Shown piece by piece: positions 23,138 through 33,099 of a stretch of 64,000 bases of DNA. The notes under the pieces were generated by a model. It was not told the origin of the DNA. It made no database searches and worked only from the letters and a program-made list of their open reading frames with translations. Position 1 is the first letter of the stretch, and every line of letters starts with the position of its first letter. The position numbers were made by a program, and so were the translations under genes. Origin of the DNA: Zanthoxylum bungeanum (Eukaryota; Streptophyta; Magnoliopsida; Sapindales; Rutaceae); NCBI GenBank assembly GCA_019454045.1, contig SKCR01021430.1, positions 1 through 64,000 on the forward strand. Reading direction: 5' to 3'.

Positions 23138-25182
23138 TGATGAGAGGAAAATATATCAATATTTATAGCCCATTTTACTTAATATTTTGTTTAGTTTCTC
23201 GGGTTGATGAACGTTTTGATGTGTTTCACTTTATTTTTCAAATAAAATAATATTGGGACTCAATGAAATCATTTAGAACGAAATTTGGGTCAAATAAGAG
23301 CAAAAATTGGACTTGACATATTAATTTTGGAGATTGGAAACTTGAAAGGGCGTTCTAACGAAGTGCAGTTTCGGAAATTCCAGTTTTGCGCAACTGTCAT
23401 ATTTTGGGTATAATATTTTATTCCGATATCGGATTGAGCTGATTCAAGTTCCAGTTTAAAGAAGACTCAAATATCTACAAATTTTAAGAACGAAATAATT
23501 TCGAATTCTGAAGATGTCATGACCGAAATTGATGAAACTTCCAGAAGTGAGTTTTGCGTAATTATTAAAGTCATTTTCAAAGTAAAACAAATAAATAAAA
23601 AATAAAAATAGTCAAACTCCCACCAAACATGATAGAAATTAATAATGGATTTGGTGGAGCAATTAGTGGAGCAATTAATAATGGATTTTGTTGATGATTT
23701 GATGGAGGCAAAATTTTTCCTATAAATACCAAGCCATTTCATTTGTAAATTCATACTTTCTTCTTTGAAATTCCTTAAGAATAACTAAGAAGATTGTATC
23801 TTGCTTATTTATTTACAGCTTTCAGTAATTAATTTCCGCTTTTGGATTTTCTTTTCTTTACTTTTCAGTCTTTACTTTCTGTAATTTACTTTTACGCACA
23901 GTACTTTCCTTTCTTTACTTTTCAGTAATGAGGAGGTAACTCCCCCTTGCTGGGGTAAAAGGTAAAACTTTTATTACTAATATTTAGATTAATCTCCCTT
24001 AATTATAATATATAAACTAGTTAAAACCTGACTTAACGAGGATACCGCCATATTGGTCGGTTGGTAATTATTTAAATTGGTTTTAACCTGACTAAACTGG
24101 ATACCGCCTGATTGGTCGGTTGGTAATTAATTATTAATTTGACTTAATCTGGATACCACCTATATGGCTGGTTGGTAATTATCATGCAAAGTTAATATAT
24201 TATATTAAGAGAGATATCGAAAATAGAAGTAATAAAAGTGGATCCTTTTACCTCAGCATTTTCTTTTATTGTACTTTCACTTTATTTACCTTCCGGCATT
24301 TACTTTTCAGCATTTACTTTCCAACTTTTATTTTTCAGCCTTTAATTTTCAGTATTTACTTTTCAACATTTACTTTCCGTCATTTACTTTTCATTATTTA
24401 ATTTTCACTAATTTACTTTATGTCTTTTATTTTATTTAAGGTTTTACTACTCATAAATATGTGTCGTAACTAAGTCAGTTATCTGGGGTTGTGATGAAGT
24501 CCAATATCACCGGTTTATAAGGGGTTAAATTACGGTTTAGGTAATATAAAGGTTTATTTATTGAGCATTAGTCTTAATGTGTCTTGTTAACTAGTCATTA
24601 ATAAGATTCATTCGGTAAACTTAAAATAAACTCGGAAAATGGATTTTAGGTTAAAGACCGACTCAATAGCCCACGATCTTCCTTGATGATAGATAACCCT
24701 TTAATAGATTTCCTTACATGATAGGAATATACCTGTCGGGCGGGTGTAGCCATAATTAGAACTCAATCTTAATGAATTCAGATAATTTAATTGACATAGG
24801 AAAATGATTAATTGGGTTACACTGTGTGTTTGTATCTGACCATCGGAAGAGGCTTTTACATAATTTCCTGTCTATGCTAATAAACCAATATATTACACAA
24901 CCGTAATATAACCACTTCATCTTTAAAAATGATATTGGAAAGATTCACAACCCTGGATAGTTTTATAAAATTGAATTTTCCTAAATCTACTTTTAAGAAA
25001 TTTTATTTTATGTTTTAAGTTTAAAGTCACCACCCAATAAAACAATCAATCCATTAGATACTTGTAAAAATTTGACTTAATAAATTAATAACAAAAGGTT
25101 TTAAGTCCTTGTGGGATCGATACTTTTATACTACTTGAACGATACGTGCGCTTGCATTATACGTGTGTGATTACGTCGGTCA
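23138..25182 (+). repeat. 3' LTR of element G
   Basis: Complete LTR, TGATGAGAGG to CGTCGGTCA, about 2,045 bp. It contains a TATAAATA box (about 23721), the run of TTTACTTTTCAG-like repeats (about 24260-24430), three to four ACCGCC..GGTCGGTTGGTAAT repeats (about 24040-24180), and the CCTGTCGGGCGG segment (about 24731) shared with E and I. Confidence 0.9.
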
Positions 25183-25486
25183 TACTCCAACTCAGTCTGG
25201 GAACTTGTAGACCAACCTGATGGGGTGAAACCCATAGGTTGCAAGTGGATCTAGAAGAGGAAGAGGGGATCATATGGGAAGGTACAGACGTTCAAGGCTA
25301 GGCTAGTGGCCAAGGGTTATACCCAAAAAGAAGGAGTTGACTATGAGGAAACTTTCTCACCAGTAACCATGCTCAAATCCATACGCACTCTTCTATCCAT
25401 TGCCGCATATCATGACTATGAAATTTGGAAAATGGACGTCAAGACTGCATTATTTAATGAAAATCTTGATGAGAGTATCTATATGG
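25183..25486 (+). pseudogene. Copia reverse transcriptase, N-terminal piece, element A
   Basis: It continues the frame broken at 17778: NSVWELVDQPDGVKPIGCKW, then a stop at 25251-25253, [39 protein letters not shown] residues and [10 protein letters not shown]. This is the fingers/palm start of RVT_2. The frame stops at the insertion of element D and resumes at 40374 with VQPEGF. Confidence 0.9.
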
Positions 25487-26094
25487 TGTGGATGATGGTT
25501 TTCGTCCGAGGTCCACAATCATGAATTTATAGTATGAGTGCACTAGTGATCCTGTAAAACAAAGGTAGAATGAGTGGGGAGTAATGTCCACTGGTGTGGT
25601 GGGTGTCGTAGGCTCTCCGAATCTCAAGTCAGTAGTGAAGACGAGCTATAAATAATGAAATAGCAAGGCTTGATGTTACCTTGACTTCTGTTGACTGTCG
25701 TGAGGGCGGTGGCTGGTGTTTTGAGAGTAAGAAGCTTAGAGAGCTCAAGTATGAGAGCTAAGACCTGCCTAACAATGAATCACTTCTTCTATTTATAAGC
25801 TCCTTCGAGATCTGTTTTAAAGGCCTACTTTAACTCCTCCACTAATTATTTGTCAGTTGAATATCAAAAACAGCTAACCACGTAAGGGAATTACTGACAT
25901 TGATTCTGGCATTTTAGGCTTGGGGTAACTTATAAGTCTTGGGTTTGCATGGAAGGCCTCTCTGGGGCTGATGAGGTAACTGAGCCCTTGGATCTGGTCT
26001 ATTATGGGTTCTGTTTGGTGGGATTAGGCTGTTACTGTTAGTGGGCCTGGAACGAAAAGTCAAGAATGCCCTTGCCCCAAATTTTACCCATACA
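25487..26094 (-). repeat. 3' LTR of element D
   Basis: It matches 30505-31091 plus 40345-40368. Differences by eye are scattered base changes. TCTATTTATAAGCTC near 25789 contains a TATA-like sequence on either strand. Confidence 0.88.
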
Positions 26095-27300
26095 GTTTGT
26101 CCCCTACTCTTTAAGTCTAGAAGTCCTTGACTTGGATAGTATTTATGTGCATGTCGAATGAGATAGAACGTGGGGGACCTGCTAACTGAACCTGACGAAG
26201 GTTCAACGTTAATTCATTCGTCCTTGTCGTATGGACTGATGGAAGTCCAAGTTCTTCAATTGACTCGACATAAGTTCATGGGGGATACCCCTGGTCGACT
26301 GAACCAGATGAAGGTTCAGAAGTTAATTCACACGATAATGTCGTATAGACAGAAGGAAGTCCAAGTCCCAATTGACTCGACATGAGTCCTTCAGAGGATG
26401 TCCCCAGTCGACTGAACCAGATGAAGGTTCAGGAACTAATTTCACTCAACAATGTCGTACGGTCTGGAGGAAGTCCAAGTCATCAATTGACTCGACATGA
26501 GTCCGTGGGGGATGTCCCCTGTCAACTAAACTAGATGAAGATTCATGAGTTATTTCATACAACAATATCGTATGGACTTGAGGAAGTTTAAGTCCTCAAT
26601 TGACTCAACATGAGTCATTCGGAGGATGTCCCCGGTCGACTGAACCAGATGAAGGTTCAGAAGCTAATTTCACTCGATTATCCAAGTCATCAATTGACTC
26701 GACATGAGTTCGTGGGGGATGTCCCCGGTCGACTGAACCAGATGAAGGTTCAGGAGATAATTTCACTCGACAATCCAAGTCATCAAATTACTCGACATGA
26801 GTCCGTGGGGGATGTCCCCGGTCGACTGAACCAGATGAAGGTTCAGGAAATAATTCACACGACATTATCGTATGGACTGAGGGAAGTCCATATCTTTACT
26901 TGACTCGACATGAGTCATTGGGGGATGTCCCCGGTCGACTGAACCAGATGAAGGTTCAGGATCATCCCCATACTACGGGTCAAAAGACCAGGGGAGTTTT
27001 CAATGTCTTTTGGACCAGATGAAGGCCAGGTCTTGAACTTGACTCTACATGAGCCATGGGGAATGTTCCCAGTCAACTGAACCAGATGAGGTTCAGGATC
27101 ATCCCCTTACTACGGGTCAAATGACCAAGGGAGTCTTCAAAGTTTCTGGACCAGGTGAAGGCCAAGTCTTGAACTTGACTCTACATGAGCCATGGGGAAT
27201 GTTCCCAGTCGACTGAACCAGTTGAAGGTCAGAATCATCCTCATACTACGGGTCAAAAGACCAGGGGAGTCTTCAATGTTGTATGGACCAGGTGAAGGCA
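26095..27300 (-). repeat. Tandem repeat tract of element D, part 1 (about 90-140 bp units)
   Basis: At least eight degenerate units centre on CGACTGAACCAGATGAAGG with GTTCAGG, and repeat CTCGACATGAGTC and GGGGATGTCCCC. Spacing drifts from about 115 to 90 and then 135 bp. The plus-strand ORFs here are by-products of the repeats. AACCAGATGAAGGTT and GGGGATGTCCCC are near-palindromic. Confidence 0.85.
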
Positions 27301-27673
27301 TGAGACTACAGTTGATTGAGCCTGATGAAGGTCCATGTGAATCTTCATTCTACCTGACCTGATGAAGGTCATGAAACTACGGTCGAATGAACCTGATGAA
27401 GGTCCATGTGAATCTTCATTCTACCAGACTTGATGAAGGTCCAAATGTCTTTCCTTGTCATACTACTGGACCTGATGAAGGTCTATGAGAGTCTTCACTC
27501 TACAGACCTGATGAAGGTCCAAGAGTCTTTCTTTCTCATACTACTAAACCTAATGAGGGTCTATGAAGGTCATCACTCATTCTCTTGATGAGGGTCCATG
27601 AGACTACGGTCATATGGAACTGTCGAATGGATTTGATGAAGGTCCAAGAAGGTCATCACTCCTCACTATACTA
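27301..27673 (-). repeat. Tandem repeat tract of element D, part 2 (CCTGATGAAGGTC units)
   Basis: Irregular units of about 40-65 bp are built around CCTGATGAAGGTCCATG and AATCTTCATTCTAC. They share the core GATGAAGG with part 1, so the two parts are probably related by divergence. Confidence 0.7.
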
Positions 27674-27845
27674 GACCTGACAAAGGTCAATGAGGGTATA
27701 ATTCCTCATTCTACAGGATCTGATAAAGGTCAATGAGGGTATAATTCCTTATTCTACAAGATCTGATAAAGGTCAATGAGGGTATAATTCCTTATTCTAC
27801 AAGATCTGATAAAGGTCAATGAGGGTATAATTCCTCATTCTACAG
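27674..27845 (-). repeat. Four 43-bp tandem units in element D
   Basis: Units at 27674, 27717, 27760 and 27803, starting GATCTGATAAAGGTC and ending CTTATTCTACA. They are nearly identical (unit 1 has GACCTGACAAAGG). They are the most homogeneous, and so probably the youngest, part of the tract. Confidence 0.93.
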
Positions 27846-29092
27846 GACTTGTAGTCTGGGGACCATGTCGTCTAAAGACCATGAGACTACGTTCGAATGA
27901 ACCTGATGAAGGTCCATGCGTGTCATGTCGAGTGAGACATTCGCCTCATACTGAGTGTAGTGTCCAGTGGAACATTCACCTTATGATGAATCTTTATTTG
28001 AAGCATATTCCTTGATCCGAGACTACATCCTCGTAGTGTCGAATGGGATACTCACTTGTTGTATCTTCATCTATAACATCCTCCTTTAGCTAAAACTACA
28101 TCATTGTAGTGTCGAGTGGGACATTCATTTGTTGTATCATCATCTAGAGCATCTTCCTTGAACCGAGACTGCATCTTTGTAGTGTCGAGTGGGATAGCAT
28201 CCTCATGATGTGTATCCATGTAATGTTGATTGGAACCTTAGGTAGCTCAGCCTACCTATTTTCCGTGTCGAATGAAACTTAAGCCAATAGTTGATCCTTC
28301 CTCCATGTTGTGTCGACTGGAACCTTAGCCCCTAACTAAGATATGTTCCTTGTCGTGTCAAGTGGTGCTTCAACCCCTAGCTATGAGTTCTTCCTTATCA
28401 TATGGAGTGGAACCTCAGCTTCTAGCCAAGACTTCTTCCTTGTCGTGTCGAGTGGATTCTATGTCAGATACTAAGCCTTCTTCCATGTCGTGTCAAATGA
28501 CACATTTGCCTCATGCTAGGTCTTCTTCCATCTCATGTCGAATGAAATCTTAAACAAGTGTCAAACCTCATACGTGGAGTGTCGAGTAGAATCTTTGCTC
28601 AATACTAAACCATCATATATGTAGTGTCGATTGTGATCTTTAGCGAGTGACAAGCTACATATAGTAATGTCAATTGGGACATCCTTAACAACACACTAAT
28701 ATCGAGTGAGACATCCCTAACAAGTCTCATGCCACACATTGTAAATACCGACTGAGACATCCATAATAATTACCAAGTTGTAAATTGTAGTGTTGACTGG
28801 GACACCCATAGCAGATCTCATACTATAAATTGTAATGCCAACTATGACATATATTACAAGTCTCAAACTATACACTAATGTCGAATCAAACATCCCTAAC
28901 AAGTCTCATGCCTTACTGTTGTCGACTGAGATTTTTTAAAATGTGCAAGCCATACCTGGTAAAGTTGACTGGGATGTCGATGCCAAGTCTTCATTAAGGT
29001 ATTGTCCATCGGGATATCCTCTTCATGCCAACTCTTCATACACGTAGTGTCGATTGGGGCGATCATGCCAGATACATTGTTTCATCATATCA
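27846..29092 (-). repeat. Tandem repeat tract of element D, part 3 (TGTCGAGTGGGACAT units)
   Basis: About fifteen very degenerate units at irregular spacing of 35-80 bp share TGTCGA(G/C)TGGGACAT. There is no long reading frame on either strand that looks coding; 67- and 61-codon ORFs here (28350-28553, 28717-28902) translate the repeat. Confidence 0.7.
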
Positions 29093-30422
29093 ATGATAGA
29101 AAAAAAATGGTTCTACTGGAGGGGAGCTTCTTGTTCCTTTCTTAGTCGGCTGGGACAAGTATGTCGATTGGGCCATATGATTTTTTATGTTGTCGATTGG
29201 AGCAAATGAGTTTCTCCCTAAGTTGGAGTTTTGTGAAAGACATATTTTTTTTAATGTAACCAATGAGTACTTGTTTGGGAAGCTATGATGTCCCCACGGT
29301 GATAATTGGTGGCCTATGATTTTTTGTGGTCTAATTGCGTCTAGTGACACCTTATTGAGATATATTACTAGCACATCATTTATTATGTCACTTGGGAGGA
29401 TTCGAGCTTCTCTCATTGTGATGGCTGATGAAACTTTATCTCTTCCTGTTCCTCTTATCCTCCTCCCACCTAATCTCGATTTGGGCTCGAGTCATGACTT
29501 GATCCATAGTGTAGCATCGAAATTTAGTGAGCTTTTTGTAGAGTCCATTTTCTGAAAGTAATCAATTTCTGACTGCTTCCACTGCACTAGGATGATAGAG
29601 ATCTGGGATTGTTATCCTCTCTTTATTAAAGTGAGCCACGTAGCTTCGCAAGGACTCCCCTCTCCACTTTTGGATGGCATTGAGGTCATCGGTGGCCTTC
29701 TCAAGCTTGCAAGAACTTGCAAAATGTTCCACAAATTTGTCTGCTAGCTATTGGTAAGATTCGATGGATCTGTATGTGAGATTGACGAACCAAGTAAGGG
29801 CAGGACCAACTAATTTTTCTCCAAATCCTCTACACATTCCAGCCTCCCATTGGTGGGGTGCTAAGCCAGTTGACATCATTTTATATTTGTAATGGACCAT
29901 ATGGTCGTCTGGGTCTGTGGATCCATCATACAACTTCATATCTGGTAGACTGAACTTTTGTGGGAGTTCGATGGAAGTAATGGATCCCAAAAAGGGAGTA
30001 TCTGAGATCGAGCCGGCTCGACTTTTTCTCACTGGTAGTCTGACACCAGGTAGGCTGGAGAGAATTTCATCTTTGAACTCCTTCATTTCCTTGCGCATTG
30101 TGGAGGTAACTTGTCGTGCTTGGTCAGTTGGGGAGACATGTCGGCTTATTCCTTGATTTGGTAGATGGTTGTCTGATGGTGGATTGTCACTTGTTACCTT
30201 ATTGAATGCCCCCAGAAGACCGGTTGGGATTAGAGGATTGCTGGGATGGTCTGGAATGTCACGATGTTGAGAGGTTGAAGAGATTTGCTCTAACTGCTTC
30301 TGTAGGTTTGGGTTGGAGTTTCGCATGATTAGTTTCTCTTCTTCTAAAGTTCGTAACCGTTCTTGGAGCATGGCTAATTGTGCGGCCATAGGGTCTGGTG
30401 TCTGTTCACTGCTAGAAGCCAT
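29093..30422 (-). pseudogene. Gypsy gag of element D
   Basis: ATG at 30420-30422 (MASSSEQTPDPMAAQ). The N-terminal part has a coiled coil (LQERLRTLEEEKL). The capsid domain starts about residue 155 with LPQKFSLPDMKLYDGSTDP and DDHMVHYKYKM, WFVNL, then a TAG at 29748, then LADKFVEHFASSCKLEKATD, IQKWRGESLRSYVAHFNKE, PDLYHPSAVEA and another stop near 29565. The remainder to 29093 is frame-shifted and not clearly gag. The motif set is the retrotransposon gag domain of Ty3/gypsy. No zinc knuckle was seen. It could encode particle protein only in an undamaged copy. Confidence 0.85.
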
Positions 30423-30482
30423 AAGTAATCGTGCTTTAAGTGATTGTAGTCTGAGTGATCTTTGCCTGCTATGAATCGCTAA

Positions 30483-30501
30483 GGCCCCACGGTGGGCGCC
30501 A
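30483..30501 (-). other. Primer-binding-site candidate of element D
   Basis: The minus strand reads TGGCGCCCACCGTGGGGCC, three bases from the LTR end CATCCACA. The position fits; I could not assign the tRNA. Confidence 0.6.
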
Positions 30502-30504
30502 AAT

Positions 30505-31091
30505 TGTGGATGTTGGTTTTCGTCCGAGGTCCACAATCATGAATTTGTAGTCTGACTGCACTAGCGATCCTGCAAAACAAAGGTAGAATGAGCGGGAGTA
30601 CTGCCCACTGGTGTGGTGGGTGTCGTAGGCACTCCGATGCTCAAGTCAGTAGTGAAGACGAGCTATAAATAATGAAATAGCAAGGCTTGATGTTACCTTG
30701 ACTTCTGTTGACTACCGTGAGGGCAGTGGCCGGTGTTTAGAGAGTAAGAAGATTAGAGAGCTCAAGTCTGAGAGCTAAGACCTGCCTAACAATGAATCAC
30801 TTTTTCTCTTTATAAGCTCATTCGAGATCTGCTTTAAAGGCCTGCTTTAACTCCTCCACTAATTGTTTGTCATTTGAATATCAAAAACGGCTAACCACGT
30901 AAGGGAATTACTGACATTGTTCTGGCGTTTTAGGATTGGGGTAACTGACAAGTCTTGGGTTTGCATGGAAGGCCTCTCTGGGGCTGAGAAGGTAATTGGG
31001 CCCTTGGATTTGGTCTGTTCTGGGTTCTGTTTGGTAGGATTGGGCTGTTACTGTTAGTGGGCCTGGAATGAAAAGTCAAGAATGCCATTGC
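30505..31091 (-). repeat. 5' LTR of element D, main part (continues at 40345-40368)
   Basis: It starts TGTGGATGTTGG on the plus strand, like 25487. Copia C splits it at 31091/31092, and the last about 20 bases (CCAAATTTTGCCCATACA) are at 40350-40368. Confidence 0.88.
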
Positions 31092-33088
31092 TGTTGGGTT
31101 TCTATTAAGTCCCAATGATCATTTTCAAGCATTGAAACAAGTATGAATACACAATGGAATATGGCGGAATCATACTCACATTGATCGGATTGGATGCGAC
31201 GAAGAAAATCCTTTTCCTCTTTGTTAAAGAAGCTCTCGGCCATGGGTGGGTTTGGAGTCCATCTTCATCTTCAAGCTCCAAGCTTTAGGTGTTGAGATTC
31301 CATGCTCATAAGTGAGTTTCCATATCACCTTGTATGCCTCTTTGTGTGCTAGCACTCTTGAAGATTTGCAACAAACCTTTTAATTCTTCTCCTTAGCTCA
31401 CGGTTTCGAAGAAGAAAATGGAGAGAAGATGTGTTTGGCCCTTGGCCGAATACACATGTGAGAGAGTGAGAGAAGATGTGTTTTTTTGAGTTATGTATAT
31501 GGTTTTTGAATTTCCAAAAACAAACTCAAAAAAGTCAAGTCATTAAAGCCTTTTAACATTCCAACAACTTACATCAATCAATGAATAGTGACTGGTGTCA
31601 GTCTCTCAAAGTGAAAGACATATATCACTTGATTGACAAATGATGTGACGCTTGATGTGACTTGCAGGTCCCACTTCGATTCCAAATGCGAGTGGTTCCG
31701 CAAGCACTCTCGGGCGCGGATTCGCTAATTCCCAATTAACGAATTTTCCGTTACGTCGTAATTAAATCTAATTTTATTAAATAATCATGCCTAGCATAAT
31801 TACTATTCACGTCGCTAACGAATTAATTCTAAATTAATTCGTTCGCCCGAATTAAAATCTGATTTTAATTCCGTGTCGAAATCCAATTTTGTTTAATATA
31901 TCGAATATATTAATTTATCGATTAATTCCAAATTAATCGCTTTCTCTCTCTTTAAATAATATTTTATCCCAGATAAAATATCTCCGTAATTAATCCCAGT
32001 TTAATTTTCTCTCTCATCTAATTAATCACAGATTAATAAAGTGCGAGTCATACATCATCGGTGAATCTTCGGGAAGCGACCCATGAGATCCCCGGATATG
32101 TTGGCAGTAAATTCGGTCGTCGGACTATCCAAACACGTAAGTACCTAGTACTACGTTTGTACCGATTTAGAAGACAAGGTTGGCTTCTAGCAAAGCGCCA
32201 TGCCTACCCAATTCTCCAGAAACATGCTTACAGGAATAAGCGATCTATATCAGGCATAGTATACGTAGTATTGTGTATGTCGATCCAGTATCGGATGGTC
32301 ATGTGCTAGGCCTGGGGCTGGAATTGTGTCTGCCCCGTACGAAGCACATATCGGATCTCTGGTAACTAGTCTCTATAATCGGATATACATGACCTAGTCA
32401 TAATATCCAGATAGCTGCAGCATATAAGAGAACAAGTTTCGTATCCTACGTGATCATCATCGCCACTATAACTGAAGTGATACTTCCATCTCGACATCAC
32501 ACCCAATACACTACGATTCTCAATATACCCAGAAGAGGCGTACACAGAACCGGTTAAAGCCCTGGACGACCAAAACCAAAGCATATTGATTGTCGCAAGT
32601 ATTAGCGGTGCAAGTCTCAGGTTAAGACCAAATACACCTACCCTGAATTCATACTTCCATAGACACATAGTTATACTACCAATGGAATTCCGACGGGGTC
32701 TATCCAGAGCGAAGCTGTTTCCAGTACCATCGGTAAAACATAACCTCCTATTACACTTACATGAGTATCCTATACCCAAATATATGAGAACTATGCCGTT
32801 ATGCCCTCACAACGTGCACAAGTGTAATACTAGTCTTTTACGCATTATCGATATCCAATCTCGATAATACTCTGACTAGGGATATTTAATGATTTATCCT
32901 TCGTGGACTGATACGGTCTCATATCATCTCAATCCAGGAACAAATCATAGGGACCTCCTATCATTTATACATCTTGGTGATCTAATCACAAATGATAAGA
33001 GAGCAATCTTCTTTGTCACATAGTTAATTTGTACAACAACACCATGATTTGTACAAATAGTGACGCTATGGGTGATAATTGTCCAACA
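31092..33088 (-). repeat. 3' LTR of copia element C
   Basis: On the minus strand it runs TGTTGGACAATTATC to AAACCCAACA. Just right of it the minus strand polypurine tract AAGTGGGAGAT (33089-33099) confirms orientation. It contains the T-N-G hairpin array (about 31700-32040), a sense ORF of 137 codons (32366-32779) and an antisense ORF of 82 codons (32061-32309), both seen in other LTRs of the family. Confidence 0.88.
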
Positions 33089-33099
33089 ATCTCCCACTT

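Larger units (their letters stand above)
17779..25182 (+). mobile_element. Gypsy element G, LOG carrier, inserted in copia A
   Basis: It is flanked by TACTC at 17774-17778 and 25183-25187. The LTR starts TGATGAGCGG and ends CGCCGGTCA-type (here ACGTCGGTCA). Content: 5' LTR cut at 18829, a palindromic fusion of copia LTRs (18830-21253), the last three quarters of a LOG gene, a 3' untranslated region with a structured tandem repeat, polypurine tract, full 3' LTR. Half of the 5' LTR, gag and any pol are missing. No protein of its own could be made. Confidence 0.9.

Noticed and set aside
26170..26903. Plus-strand ORFs with repeated TRHESVGDVPGRLNQMKVQ
   Set aside because: They are translations of the tandem repeat of element D, antisense to its gag.
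27674..27845. CRISPR-like array (43-bp direct repeats)
   Set aside because: The repeats are contiguous without spacers and lie in a plant retroelement.
32366..32779. 137-codon ORF inside the copia C LTR (also 39622-40035) as a gene
   Set aside because: It lies within LTRs, has no recognisable domain, and its preservation in the two LTRs follows from their recent common origin by reverse transcription.
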